DNA of 64,000 nucleotides from Letharia columbiana (GCF_014066305.1 NW_023501065.1:1-64000), one strand, 5' to 3'; shown: positions 22,429 through 34,156, numbered from the stretch's first letter. Made by a program: numbers and translations. The notes: generated by a model from the letters alone, not told the origin.

Positions 22429-23112
22429 ATGTCCTCCGCGTCTTGTCCCAAGGATCCAGCAAAGCAGGAGGCTTTCAAAGAGTTCATGGGAGATGTGCCA
22501 AGGGAGAACGAACCTGTTGACCGGTTTATGGAGCTGGCTGATGGACCCTCAAAGGAGTAGTTCCACAAACACACGCAAAAGCTCAGAAAAGAGGGTCTTC
22601 TGATACATCTCGACCAAGGTCCTTTTGCAATCAACTCATCCCTTACTGCCATCATCAACATGGCGAAGCAACCTCATCGAGACGTCAACGATGCTCTTGA
22701 CGTCTGATCGTCAAGAAATCCTTGGGAGAAGTATGATGGCGCATGGGTTGTGTCTCTGCACATCGGGATCATGATTGAGCAAGAACCGGGGGGGCATTTC
22801 TCGTTCAGGACTCATTACTTGGAGCATCGGCTCAACCAAATCATTAATGGGCAACGATACTGCTGCACGAGTTCAACACAGCAGAGTGTCACTGACTTCC
22901 TTGAAAATAAAGTTCGCTGTCCAGTCCCAGGATATGGCTGGCAAGCGGGTAGGGTTTCCTCCCTACGATCACACGCTCAGACTATGTACTTTGAGCTTAT
23001 AGATACGGAGGTTAAATCTATCACACACAACATCCGCATATATCTCCCGCATTCTAGCGTCAAGGACATCAAAGCCATTCTTTCTATATTTCAAGCCAAG
23101 ATGGCCAAATAG
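22429..23112 (+). pseudogene. unrecognised protein gene with two in-frame stops
   Basis: A single plus frame from the ATG at 22429 to the stop at 23110-23112 reads as plausible protein throughout: an N-terminal DPAKQEAFKEFMGDVPREN, a middle KEGLLIHLDQGPFAINSSL, then EKYDGAWVVSLHIGIMIEQ, HYLEHRLNQIINGQRYCC and a C-terminal ITHNIRIYLPHSSVKDIKA. It is interrupted by TAG at 22558-22560 and TGA at 22705-22707, both single C-to-T changes from Gln CAG and Arg CGA. I do not recognise the family. It stands divergently next to the DUF6601 pseudogene, suggesting that the pair decayed together. Confidence 0.45.
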
Positions 23113-23778
23113 GATGTATAAGAAATGGAGCTGGCGGGTGTCGAGAATGAAACGTCCGGGGACAGCGATACAAGTGTTGTTAGAGTGGAGGACGGGCCTG
23201 TGGTGAGGATAAGAAGGATGAGGTCAGAGAGGAACTGTATTTTGCATAGTCTGTCAACAGGGCATCTTACTAGGGCTGCATGGGGAATGCGTTTGGCTCA
23301 TCGTGAATCACTGTCCCTGGATTTCGACTGTTCAATATGGCGACTCTCTTTCGAAGACCTATTCTATGTCTTTCAGATATACTCTGAGTCAAACTGACCT
23401 CCTTGCGATCTAATAGAATTTTCCGAAAATATCTTGAGGGCATTTGTTAATGCAATCACGTGATCGGTCTTGGCGTTCGGACTTTTTGATGCCGACCTCC
23501 ATCTCCAAGTCGTGAGGTCTTCGCTCTGCTCAAGTCTGCTTCAACCTCTTTCATCTCCATCTCCTATTGCTGCTTACCTGGTTGCTAACATAACTCCATT
23601 GTCCATGACGTTAAAAGGTTCACCCATATGCCCTGCAATCGCCCACATGGAAGACCGTTTGAGACAAGTCGCGAATCGGTCGCCAAGAAGTAGGGCGTGT
23701 GTAGGTCCGCCTATTGCATTGGTCTAATCGGAATGCAGGTCAAGATCACCGGCATCCGAACAAGAAGGTAGCAGTCAC
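23113..23778. other. intergenic
   Basis: No supported gene in 666 bases; it holds the promoter and leader of the phosphoesterase gene. Confidence 0.45.
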
Positions 23779-25160
23779 ATGAACGCATCACCACCATTTG
23801 GTGTGGAGATGAAAAGAGGAAGATGCCTGCCATGGCTTCCTTTACCATCGTCTTGCTTGCTATTCTCGCTCTTAGCCATGCTCACCATGTTCTTCTCTCT
23901 GCTGGTTCTCTCCTCTGCACTCCTCTGCAAGGCCGAATTGAACCTTGCGGAGGACTACTCCTTCCACATCTCAGTTTTCTCAGATCTCCATTACGGTGAA
24001 AATGAAAGCACTTTTGGCATCCCAGCAGACATGAATTCCGCCGCCCTCATGCGCCAAGTTCTTTCTCAAGAGCAGCCAGATTTTGTCGTCTTGAACGGCG
24101 ATCTCATCACCGGGGAGAACACTTTCGCGTTCAATTCCACAGGATATGTCGATGAGATAGTGGCGCCGCTTGTTCAAGGAGACTACAGTTGGGCCAGCAC
24201 GTACGGTAATCATGACTCGAAATACAACCTGAGCCGCGAGGCGCTTTATGCGGAAGAGAAGAAATATGCGAGTGCTTACACCCAGCACGGTCCAGCTGGC
24301 ACGGATGGTGTGACAAACTACGTGCTACCCGTGTTTCCTCTGAACTCGACGGGAAGTAGTCAGACACCTGTGGCATTCCTGTGGTTCTTTGATTCTCGCG
24401 GCGGGTCAGAGTATCAGAGCCTTCCGGCTAATGTGGACAACATCGATAATTATGTCTCCAATGGTACCGTCTCTTGGTATCGTTCTGCCCAAGCTGACTT
24501 GCAGGTGCGTTGCTCCTCCCCAACCCCTTCCTCCCCCATTCTTCGGAGCCTCCTAATCTCTATTCCTGCCTCGGAGGCGTTCTACCTACCACCTAGACTT
24601 TGACTGTAGACACCATTGCTCGCTCACTGACCTCTTACCAGAGCCAATACGGGACTCTACCATCCCTTGCATTCGTTCACATACCCACCCTCGCATTCGT
24701 CGATCTTCAAGCCCAGACCAACCCAAAAGTATCTGGCCCCAACTACCCCGGCCTCAACGAGGACGTCCCACTCGCTCAACAAGGCTACTCCAATACCGGT
24801 TCCGAGGCCATTCCCTTCATGCAAGCGCTCCTTGACACGCCTGGTCTGCACTCTATCTACTCCGGACACGATCACGGAGATAGCTGGTGTGGACGTTGGC
24901 CCAACACTACTTTGCCCGGTTACGGGGTCGGTGGCGGAAGCAGCCAAGAAAGACCAATTCTATGCTTTTGCAAGCACTCGGGCTACGGCGGCTATGGCGT
25001 TTGGAACAGGGGTGTCCGACAGATTCGAATGTCGTTTGATCAGTACGGCGGTATGAGTGTCGATACGTGGGTGCGGATGCAGGCGGGGATTATCGTTACG
25101 GCTGTGAGTTTGAATGAGACATATGGAGAAGATGTTTATTCGACTGCGGACGGGCAATAG
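23779..25160 (+). CDS. secreted calcineurin-like metallophosphoesterase
   Basis: Exons 23779-24504 and 24642-25160 (phase 0, 137-base intron) give 414 residues. All five metallophosphatase blocks are present: SDLHYGE (D69, H71), NGDLITGE (about 106-113), GNHD (143-146), the histidine of LAFVHIP, and SGHDHGD. They coordinate the dinuclear metal centre that hydrolyses phosphomonoesters or diesters. The N-terminus has a long hydrophobic segment (about residues 24-50) ending at ALLCKAE, consistent with a signal peptide; in-frame ATGs at residues 11 and 34 would give a more typical one. Several Asn-X-Ser/Thr sites support secretion. A C-terminal CFCKHSGYGGYGVWNRG matches fungal PhoD-unrelated purple-acid-like phosphoesterases. 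The intron is longer than neighbours'; a shorter alternative acceptor (24610) would insert about 10 residues. Confidence 0.85.
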
Positions 25161-25933
25161 GTTCGAAACTACCATGGTTGGCATCTACAGTCTTGTCTCT
25201 ACGGTCTTGTCTTCCTTCAAATTGGATATTTAGGTCTACGACTTTATGAGCAATTACACGATACCTCGAAACACGCGATCTCATTATACGCTGTCTTACT
25301 CCAGGAGAGCTAAACGAGGCCAGGTGGGGATCGTATTCGAGCCACGATTCAGCCAAACTGGGAATACAAATAGACATTGAGCAAATAGCAAATGGATGAA
25401 AGTCAGCCGCAATTCTTGCTGAGGGTTGAGAAGATACGTGAGTGTGTCCCTTTAGTATCTTACCTAAGGCTCGCACAATTTGCACGCGCTTGGAGTGTCA
25501 AGCTTAGATTTGGGCGAGTTTGGAGCTCATAACACATGGAAAGTGCAACGAGGTAGTGTTCATCCAGTGCATATCGAAGCCTAATAAGGTCTAGCAATAA
25601 GAAGATTCATGTGCGCATTGTTGTTGAAGTTGGATCAAATTAAACCATCAGGTATGCTAAGTACCCGGCCACTAAATCTAAAGAGAGATTCCTGTGACAG
25701 TCATGGCCACGAAGAATCAAACCCGGCCAGGATGCTCCACGTACTCCCCCTTCGTGCTATCATCAAGATGACAGCTCCCACGCCGAGTTGCCGGAGCTTC
25801 CCCCAAGCTATCTCATGCTCCTTGAATCTCACACCTTCAGCTCCCGTGCCTATCAAAGCGCTCATCAGTATACTTCCCTGCAAACGAAGAAGCAGCAGCT
25901 TACTCTGCGGGCCCAGACAACTCAACCTCCATC
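25161..25933. other. intergenic between convergent genes
   Basis: No supported gene. Short frames overlap on both strands and lack motifs. It contains the 3' UTRs of the phosphoesterase and the minus-strand unknown gene. Confidence 0.45.
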
Positions 25934-26608
25934 TCAGAGGGTAAAGTGCGGGCGAGATGCTACAAAGAAGTTAACACCCTTACCACAAACGGGGTGCAGA
26001 AAATCGTTTACCGGAACTCCACCCACGAAGCCCTCAGCAGGTCCTTCCGGCTTGAAATCGTCCCGGAAACCATCCCTCATGATCACCTCCAACAAATTGC
26101 ACCCCAGGATACCCTCGGGCACATTCTCATACTCGGGAAAAACATGCTCATGTCTCAACTCCGTCAAACAGCCCACCACATCACTGAGGTCCGCCCCCGG
26201 CAACCAAGTGTAGCCGATCTCCTTGAGCACGAATGCATCGCCATGGTAGTCGTATTGCTCATTCGAAAGGTATGGATTCACCTGCAGCCCCTCCTTGGCA
26301 TCCGTCATGAAGAGACAGTATCGGCCGTTCAGATTCGGCGACGATTTGTTCAGGTAACGCACTTTGACGACGTCGCGCCGCTCCCAGGCGGCGGGGACCC
26401 AGAAGACGCGGACATTGGGGACGTGGCGGACGGGGTCGTTGTCGACGAGGTATTCGAGCAGGGCGCGGTAGTAGGCACGGTCTGCGGTTGGTGGGGGCGG
26501 GAGAGGATCGGCGATGTAGGTTTGCAGGGTGAGGATGTGAGGAGATGAACCGTCTGCTGGAAGGCGGAGGGCTCGGATGGGGCCCGGTGTGGGCATCTGG
26601 CGTTGCAT
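25934..26608 (-). CDS. unknown 224-residue protein, intact paralogue
   Basis: An intronless frame runs from the ATG at 26608 (product MQRQMPTPGPIRALRLP) to the stop at 25934. It has a Pro-rich start, a conserved-looking HVPNVRVFWVPAAWERRD segment, a YCLFMTDAKEGLQVNPYL strand and ELRHEHVFPEYENVPEGIL. No signal peptide or membrane segment is present. I do not recognise a domain. A diverged paralogue lies 5.4 kb downstream at 31998-32672 with the same orientation and block order, which shows that this frame is a real gene. The third-position G/C-rich bias also favours coding. Confidence 0.65.
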   Translation of the reverse strand: MQRQMPTPGPIRALRLPADGSSPHILTLQTYIADPLPPPPTADRAYYRALLEYLVDNDPVRHVPNVRVFWVPAAWERRDVVKVRYLNKSSPNLNGRYCLFMTDAKEGLQVNPYLSNEQYDYHGDAFVLKEIGYTWLPGADLSDVVGCLTELRHEHVFPEYENVPEGILGCNLLEVIMRDGFRDDFKPEGPAEGFVGGVPVNDFLHPVCGKGVNFFVASRPHFTL

Positions 26609-28757
26609 GACGTGGTTTGCTGGTGGTTTTGTGCTGGTTGTGAGTCGAAGGGAGTGGACTTTTTGAGTAGAAACAAGAGCGGTCGGTGAAAGTGGTGGTG
26701 TTGTTAATGTGAGCTAAGCACGGGACTTCACTCCACCGGTGCAACGTTTGGATAACACCGGCTTTAGTGACCCTTTGATTTTTTTGGCCCGGGTTTGGTT
26801 GGACTGTTTACACAGAAGAAATCCAAGTGGGGAAGGGAGACTGAAAGATTGAGCCCCAATATGTCGATACTGGCATGAAAGCTAGAGAGAGATGATGAAA
26901 GTAAGACTGTCGTGCGGAGTGAGCAGGCATCTGCAGAAAGACATTGCAGAGTCAACATATGATAAGCCGGGCATCAAATCTTTGTCACTCCGTGATGCTC
27001 TTGAACAATTCACTGCCGAAGTTCTCCCAAACAACGGCCGAAAATGACACCTGCACCGCTCGAACGCTATATTTATAAAGTCTTAATATGCAAGAATGAA
27101 TGTTTGGGAAGCAGTCTGCATCACTAACATTTTATACAGATATCAAATGTCGTAATCTTTTTTAACCTTTCTGACTCGGAATATATTCACTCCAATGATG
27201 TATACGATATCACTTGCGAACAGTCAAACCCTTACAAAGATCAACTTTAATACTCGTGGTATTCACTGCCTTAAATTGAGCTTTTACAGATTCACACGAT
27301 GTCAGCTGAAAAAGGAATATATACAAGAACCAGGAAACATGCTTAAGACCTTCGACATCACCCTCTAGATCTACATCAAAGACTTCCGAATCTTCTGGCA
27401 CAATGGCAAAAGCAGAATCTCGGGGCACATGATGTAACAATCGGTTTAATCGGATCGACGTCCGGTCGTGAGAGATATACCATTCGATAGTATGCGATGA
27501 GCTGGCTTGAAAGTTATGCATAAATAATATACCTCCTCCGACCAGGCAGACGTACTGCGTCCAAACTCTTGGCTCGTCGCGCTACCTTTGCTCCTAGTAT
27601 GTGAGGTAGAAGTTCTCACACGGAGAAACTCAATGCTTCATTTGTTAATCCATGTCCGACTTCCCAAATCCAATTGGTCGCCTAGACGGTCCTTGTTACG
27701 CCAAAGCTCGCCCGAAAGCGCACTGTAATGTTGATAAAGACGGGAGCCAGGACGAACTTCTTCTCCTGGCCAAACAGACTGGTCTATGGTCCTATAGAAT
27801 AATTGATCAAACTAAATCCAAATGCCCAAATATTTTTGATAGATCGAATTTCACAATTAGAAGTTGCTGGCGTTGGGAATTCTTATTAGGTTAGATTTAG
27901 GGCTGGCCACCATTGGGCTCTCAGGGTTACGATTTGCGTAACCCTAGCCGTCCGGAGTTCAGCTAAGAAGCTGATAGCAAAGCCTTTCTTGTAGATTGAA
28001 CTTTAGTGGACGTCTATCGGGCCTGATACAGGCAATGGATCTCGGACTGGGGCTCAGGTCAGGCGCAATTTCGAAGCAGAAGTAAGCGTACTTATTATTG
28101 TTCAAATAAAACGTTTTTCAGCCTCCGAGGTCTTGACGCGGCATGGCGTCTAGGACTTTAGGTGCAGACCTCGTGCTGGCTCCACACTACACGTTCTGCC
28201 ATCAAACTGCGTGAATATTGTAATTTGGTCTTCCCATGAAGCGATACGCTACTAAGGGTCCTGTACCGGTGATGTGGGTGTTGAGAAGCAGCTGACGATG
28301 CCTTAGATAGGAGTTATCATTGGTGATTTATTACCCCAAAGTATGGATCTTGATTCCCATCATATATAATCCCAATATGGGGTTGATTGTTTGTTGGGGT
28401 TGATTTGGTAAGTGATTTTAAGTGGCCTCAACTAGAGGAGTTCGCGTTGGTTATAGATGAGTTTGCATTTTATTTTTAAAATATGTGTGATTTGGGGTCG
28501 TCTGCGACCTTTTCGTGGGCCCCGTACCTTGGGGCTGGGGGCGGTCCGGGTTTTATAATTCGTCCTCTTTACTTTTTTTTAAGGATGGGTATTGTTTGGT
28601 TGAAGACTTCGCGGCAGCGTCCGCCCGCCAGCCTTGCATGAGCTGCGCCGCATACTTGGCTTGCGGTGTGAGATGTGTCTCAGCCTCGCTAGTTCTTCGT
28701 TCTTCAGACCTCCCCGTTCCTGCGTTTCACATACGAGCTGTTTAACTCCAAACTGCT
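26609..28757. other. gene-poor stretch
   Basis: No intact gene is supported in 2.1 kb. The part next to 26609 is the upstream region of the minus-strand gene. A perfect 9-base inverted repeat lies at 27923-27945. The remainder is moderately AT-rich without readable frames. Confidence 0.45.
27923..27945. repeat. perfect 9-base inverted repeat (hairpin)
   Basis: AGGGTTACG (27923-27931) and CGTAACCCT (27937-27945) flank a 5-base loop. No T-run follows and no gene end is adjacent. It may be a transposon-end remnant: TAGGGCTGGCCA lies just to its left. Confidence 0.6.
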
Positions 28758-30963
28758 ATGGCTGGAAAGGACGCATTTGTGTCTACGAATCATCCATCTC
28801 ATATATCTCGCCACCAATTTGACGCCCTTCTAGCATCTCACAAAGCTTTTCACGAAGTGGCCATCAAGGTCACTGATATCCTTCAATACCCATCCCGATC
28901 GGCACACTACCAGTCACTACCTAATAAAGCTGAGGATGATATTGACGTGAACTATATAGATTATGGGCAAAATGTCTCGAAAGCTGACAGCTCAGTCTTT
29001 AGTCAAGAGAGAGGCGGTATTAGGAATCACGGCAAGCGGTATACTCTACATCAACAGGAGCGCAAGCCTGCTCCGGATGAAACAATGTCAGAGTCCACTT
29101 TCGAAGTAGAAAACATGAGAGCAAGAAAAGTATACAGACAAAAGCGACAACGAAGTATCAAAATGTATGCCCGTCCCTCAGTATCATATCTTGAGGCTGA
29201 GTATGACTTCCGATGTATGCCTGCATCCTGACGGCATTCCTCCAAATTTGTGTGTTGACTTACAAATCAAAGACAAGTTCTTTCCCGACGATGTGTACCA
29301 ACAGCTAGGGTGTAAACCAGAAGCCGTGGATTTCGACCCTTGGGAGTGGGCTGGCGAATCCCCAGATTATTCGGACGTCGATGCTTATAATGCCTACCAT
29401 CAATTGAACCATGGAACGCGGCTTCAAAAAATGGTAGTATTGCGGAAGTCGGAGCTCATGGAAGCGCTGTTTCCATTGAGAACCAGCAGTATGTTGCAAT
29501 GCATGTCGTGGCCAGAACTCGAGTACTCTTACGGACTCCATCTCAGGGACATAATCAATCGATTAGCATTTAGCAAGTGTGATAATGCTATCGGCTTTAT
29601 GGACAGCGACGTAACGTCCGTGATCATCGAAGTAGGGAGGTTCTTCACAGAGCTTGACTATTCGAATCGGCCAAAGGATTTCCATGAGGGGAACATCCCC
29701 GACGCTGTTGGACCTTTCGTGAATGGGCCACGGTCTGAAGACGTACGGAAGAAATTCAATTTGAATCACTTGCATCGGCGTTGTCACGAAAAAGGGCTGC
29801 TCAAAGACTGGGAAGGCAACAATATCATTCGAATAGTCTTTGACTCGGTCTCTGGCACCGGTACAACTGAGCGTCAAGCCGAACTTCTCTATACACTGGA
29901 GGCCATATTCGCTATAAATAGAGCAAGACGGAGAAATTGGCCTTTGCGAAGGCTCATATCCGAAGAAGAGAGCCAGATGTTCATACTCAATTTCCTCGTG
30001 CTCTTCGACGTTCTAGATTCGCAAGATGATGTTGAGCAGTCCAACGATCAGGTCTTCGCAGCCCATGATCTCAATCTCCAGACGCTGATGAGCCTTGGTG
30101 GTCTTCGTGTTGTCTGGAGCGATTGTATTGACGATCACCTGCGACTTTCGACCTCTTCGAGAACCTTGACGTTGTTCTGGGATGTCAGCTTACTTGATCA
30201 ATCACTACTTTTCTGGTACAACGCTCAGTCTTTGAAGAGTTTCCGGGATGGTATGGATTCAACCGCCACAGTGAATCCCAAGTTCCGCGTCCTGTACGAG
30301 CTCAAGAACACTTACCGGCTCCTCTTTCATAACATTGACGCCAAGCACTTCACAACGACGGAGAACTGCGCTGTCAAGAATGCCAACAGAAGACCAGGCA
30401 TCATGGTCCACGATCTCCGGGTGGATATCAGTAGCGCGCGTGCGCGTAAGATACTCAAGCATCTTCTAAACACTCCACTACCTGGCAAGCTTGATCGTGG
30501 AAAAATCGACAATGCCAGGTCAGGTCAGCTCGGACATATCTGGTGGCCCATCGGCCATGCCCTTAACATACTCCACAGTCTCATCCACAGAAATCCTCCA
30601 CCTAGTACCATTTCCACCCACCTCGCCTCTGGCCCGCCCTACTCATTAGACCTCTGCTGGCATTTCGAAAACATCCTTTCCCCTTACCCGGCCCTGGTTG
30701 GCGAAAGCGAATCCGTGCGTTCGTTCAGTAACTTTCCGCGCTTCAGCTCTCGACTTCGGGAGATCAAGTTCTACATGGACAACCGGAAACCGAGCGGCTG
30801 GTATCAGATGTGGAAGGACAAACGTGATCGCGTGCAGCACGTGACGTTCTGGGCTGTGCTTGTGTTTGGCACCATCAGTATCGCACTGGCTTTGATCAGT
30901 ATCGCTGTGAGTAGCGCGCAGACTGTGGCTGCTTTTCGATCCGTTGGAGGTGGTAATGAATGA
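28758..30963 (+). CDS. unknown fungal protein with C-terminal membrane anchor
   Basis: Exons 28758-29214 and 29273-30963 join across a 58-base intron (GTATGC donor, TTGAC branch, AAAG acceptor), giving 715 residues. The N-terminal 150 residues are hydrophilic. The second exon has a W-rich start (PWEWAGESPDYSD), a predicted helical middle (ELLYTLEAIFAINRARRR), a segment MSLGGLRVVWSDCIDDHLRL followed by TLTLFWD, and near the C-terminus WYQMWKDKRDRVQHVTFW leading into a single hydrophobic helix (about 25 residues, AVLVFGTISIALALISIAVS). From memory, fungal genomes hold a widespread unnamed family with a WD-free SLGG..V.WT..I..HL.L block and such a C-terminal anchor. Function is unknown. A model starting at the ATG at 29167 without the first exon is possible. 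Confidence 0.7.
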
Positions 30964-31997
30964 GTCAGTATCGATCCGACTCAAGAGGCTTTGTAGATCT
31001 GCTCCGCACCAAAAAGCGAAACTTCGCCAAAAGAACAACCTTAATGGTTCTTCATTTTTGGGTACTGAAAATCACTGCACTTCTTCTCTTAGTAGCTGAG
31101 AAGCTCTTCTACGTCTCTTGCAATCCCGCCGTGCTGCCGCGCGACGCTTTTGGATCACCAGCGCTCCCCGCAGAACTTACATACGGATCTACTCATGCAC
31201 CGATCAGCTTCGAATGTGCCAAGATAGAGACACTCCAAGTGCATCAATCGGATGATCCACTCACCTCTTTCCCTGCTCTTCCCTACAGCACGCATGTTTT
31301 GTGATCATTTTGCAAACTTCCCTCGCTGTCCGATGTGCGAGCAGCTCTGATACGTCACTGTTAATGCATGTAATCGTCCTGCTGCCACCGATCTTTCTTT
31401 TGGAGCCCCATTGGTCGAGAACGCACTCGGTATTCCCTTGGGACGAAGCCGCGTTGAGGAAATTTATTCATGTTCGCTCACTTGCCCCACGTCTTGGAGT
31501 GGGGGCCGACCGACAAGGTAAATAGATACCATCCAGTTCTAGACTCCACTTCTCGGATAGATATACGGGCTTCACGCACCACTCAAAACCGGCACCCATT
31601 GGGGTTTTAAGATGCTTTAGGACATACATCTTCACGTCTAATTTCTAATGATCTTGATCTGTTCGCTGTGTTCTGAGGAAACATTGCTTTCCTGCTCCCT
31701 CACTACTTGCCACGCTGGTGATGGCGAGGACGACGAGGATCCATGAAGCCAAATCACAACTTAGACCGTTCCGCTATGACCAATGCTACTCCGTCTACCT
31801 TCTCACCTTTGTGGTCTCGTCGAGGCAAATTACCATCGGTGAATCATCCTAGTCCTCCTGAAGCTCCCCCGCGCCCCTGGGAGACGAGGATACCGTACCA
31901 TCGTGCCCCTGACATCCTCATTAGTCAAGTACTCTGCAAGCTAAGAGGGCAGCAACATACCGGCTCATCGTGCACATTTGCAGAAAAAGATGATTCC
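30964..31997. other. intergenic
   Basis: No supported gene in about 1 kb; it includes the 3' UTR of the preceding gene and downstream sequence of the minus-strand pseudogene. Confidence 0.45.
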
Positions 31998-32672
31998 TTA
32001 CCAGATGGCGTTCCGTGATAGGGTGGGAGATACTGCAGTGCGGTGAGCCTTTGCCGCAAAGCCGAATTGCAGGAGTCGACCTACTTTATCCTCATCCACC
32101 ATCTCACCCCGATTCCTCATCGCCAAGACCGCCCCGCGGAGCAACTCCCTGACCGTCGCCGCCAACAGATCACTCTCCAGAACCCGATCGTCCACATCCG
32201 CATACTCCGGGAAAAGGTATTCGTGCCTCAGATGTCGTAAGCAGTCGATCGGATCGGCGTAATCGGCCGCGCGTTTTTCCGGCCAGTTGACCATCTTGAG
32301 CAAGAATACGTCCCCGCAGCAATCGAACAGGTCGGTCGAGAGATGCCTGTTCGGTGGCAATCTGTCGTGATCGACGGCCAAGAAGATGTAATACATCCCT
32401 TCCACATCCTTCATCGATCCGTTCCCGTAGTGGACCCAGCTGCACGTGCGGTCCTCCCATCCTCTCAGCGTTTAGAATGCCTTCACGTTGGGCACGTGAC
32501 GGGCCTTTTCCGTCTTCCCCAGGTGCGAGAGCAGCCCCTCGTAGGAGTTCGACTGCGGGGGCGGAACGGGCTCGGTCACCATCGTCTCGAGGGTGATCAG
32601 GTGCGGAGGTGAGCCGTCGGCCGGGATCCGGAGGGCGCGGACTCTGCGGGTTGCGGGTATGGGTTACGACAT
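31998..32672 (-). pseudogene. inactivated paralogue of the 25934-26608 gene
   Basis: The minus frame starting at the ATG at 32672 aligns block by block with the intact 224-residue protein: VRALRIPADGSPPHL (intact copy IRALRLPADGSSPHI), ARHVPNVKAF (VRHVPNVRVF), CLRHLRHEYLFPEYADV (CLTELRHEHVFPEYENV). It carries TAA as codon 3 (32666-32664), where the neighbouring sequence suggests CAA, and TAA at 32474-32472, where the intact copy has Trp. The rest of the frame, from 32471 to the stop at 31998, is open. CAA-to-TAA and TGG-to-TAA/TAG are changes of the RIP type. Both copies are 675 bases long including the stop. Function is unknown. Confidence 0.7.
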
Positions 32673-33283
32673 TGGGGTGTTTGTCTTCTCGGGAGGGCAC
32701 GTGGTTGGTTGGTAGGAAGAAGGGGGTTGATGAGTAGAGGGGAGAAGGATTGAACTGCCGATCTGGCTCCGTGGGTGTTGAGAGGGGTGCGGTGATAAGG
32801 CTCGCTCAAGAGGTTCATCGTGTTGCATGGACCTTAGGAAACCCCACAGTGAAATCCGGCCCATGCAAAGAATGGCAAGCCATGCAAAATGTCAAATGTC
32901 ACAGGAAGATAGCTGATAAACCATTGAATCTGATCGCACGAACAGAAAGTTGTCAGAGCGGTCCTGTTGCGCCTGCAAAGTTAGTACAAGTGGTGTTTCT
33001 CTTTCAGTGTTAACACCGGTGCTATTTTCCTCATAGTGTTAACACCGATGTGGTATATAGCAGCATGCCGTCAACACCATAACACATCCATCACCGACAA
33101 TACAGCATTCTGGACAGCGTGACACCCTATCTAGAAAGTGATGGACAACGTGGTCCTTACCGAAATTGCATATGTATGTGAGCCCTGCACACGGTGACAC
33201 AACTCAAGCTCTAGTGTTGAGACCTCTGCAGTGCCCCGCAAGAGTGTGCACAGGCTCTAGTGTTGAGACCTCGGGGAAAAAGC
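32673..33283. other. upstream region with palindromic and direct short repeats
   Basis: No gene. The perfect palindrome GTGTTAACAC followed by CG occurs at 33007-33018 and 33036-33047. A 19-base sequence, GCTCTAGTGTTGAGACCTC, is repeated exactly at 33208-33226 and 33254-33272. Confidence 0.7.
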
Positions 33284-33846
33284 AGCGTGGGCGATGGCGC
33301 AACTGGAAGAAGAGGAAGTGCGCAGCAAGAGTGGTCCTAATTATCCACTACCCAATGCGCTTTAGTACCACCATGTGCAAACCTCCGACACGGCCTGTGA
33401 TGCAGCACGACGATGGAACGCACTGAGGCAGTGCGCAGGAGTCTGTCCCAATTGTCCACTACCCAATTGCAGTACCACCATTGCGTTCCTCTCGACGACG
33501 GCCTGTTGCGCCGACGATGGAACGCAACTGGAAGACGGTCTGCGTCTGTCATGTCCACTACCCGAACGCGCAGTACCACCATAGCGGGCCCTACGTTCAT
33601 CTCGAAAGACGGCCTATAAATATAGCAGACAGCGTGGGACGATGGAACGCAACTAGAAGAACGAGGTCAAGTGCGCAGGAGTCTGTCTCAATTGTCCACT
33701 ACCCGAATGTCCACTACCCGAATGCGCAGCACGGCACTACGAGCACCGTGGCGGGCCCTTGCGTTCCTCTCGAACGACGGCCTGTAATGCGGCAGACAGC
33801 GTGGGACGATGGAACGCAACTAGAAGAACGAGGTCATCATGATCGA
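33284..33846 (+). repeat. irregular tandem repeat, about 4.5 units of 104-168 bases
   Basis: The anchor CGATGG followed by (A/C)(A/G)CGCA recurs at 33292, 33411, 33515, 33640 and 33808 (spacings 119, 104, 125, 168). Each unit also carries GTCCACTACCCRA, a TACCACCAT or equivalent block and a CGACGGCCTGT-type block; unit 4 contains a doubled TGTCCACTACCCGAA. Open frames here exist only because of the repeat and are not credible genes. Confidence 0.85.
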
Positions 33847-34156
33847 TCAGACTGTTGAAAGGCAATTACGGAAGGGTTTTCATCTCTTCGTGCAAGGTCT
33901 TTTGGGTTGATCACGAGGGCTGCGTGTTGATGAGTACCTCATTGAGTCAGAATCTCAACTTATCTAACATTCGAGGTCGTAAGTGATCATGAGCCGCCCG
34001 AAGAATGCAAACAGACTCGCTGAAACGCTACAGATGAAAGCGCATGACGTACCAAATCCAAATGCAAGGGAGTACTCTGTACATCTTTCAAGCCATTCAG
34101 ACATCAAATGCAAATGCAATTCCCGTTCCCCCCTCGATTCCAGACCTGAGCCTGCT
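33847..34156. other. intergenic
   Basis: No gene is seen; downstream flank of the minus-strand gene at 34157. Confidence 0.5.

Noticed and set aside
33481..33858. 125-codon frame in the tandem repeat
   Set aside because: Created by repeat periodicity; it changes character between units and has no homologous counterpart.
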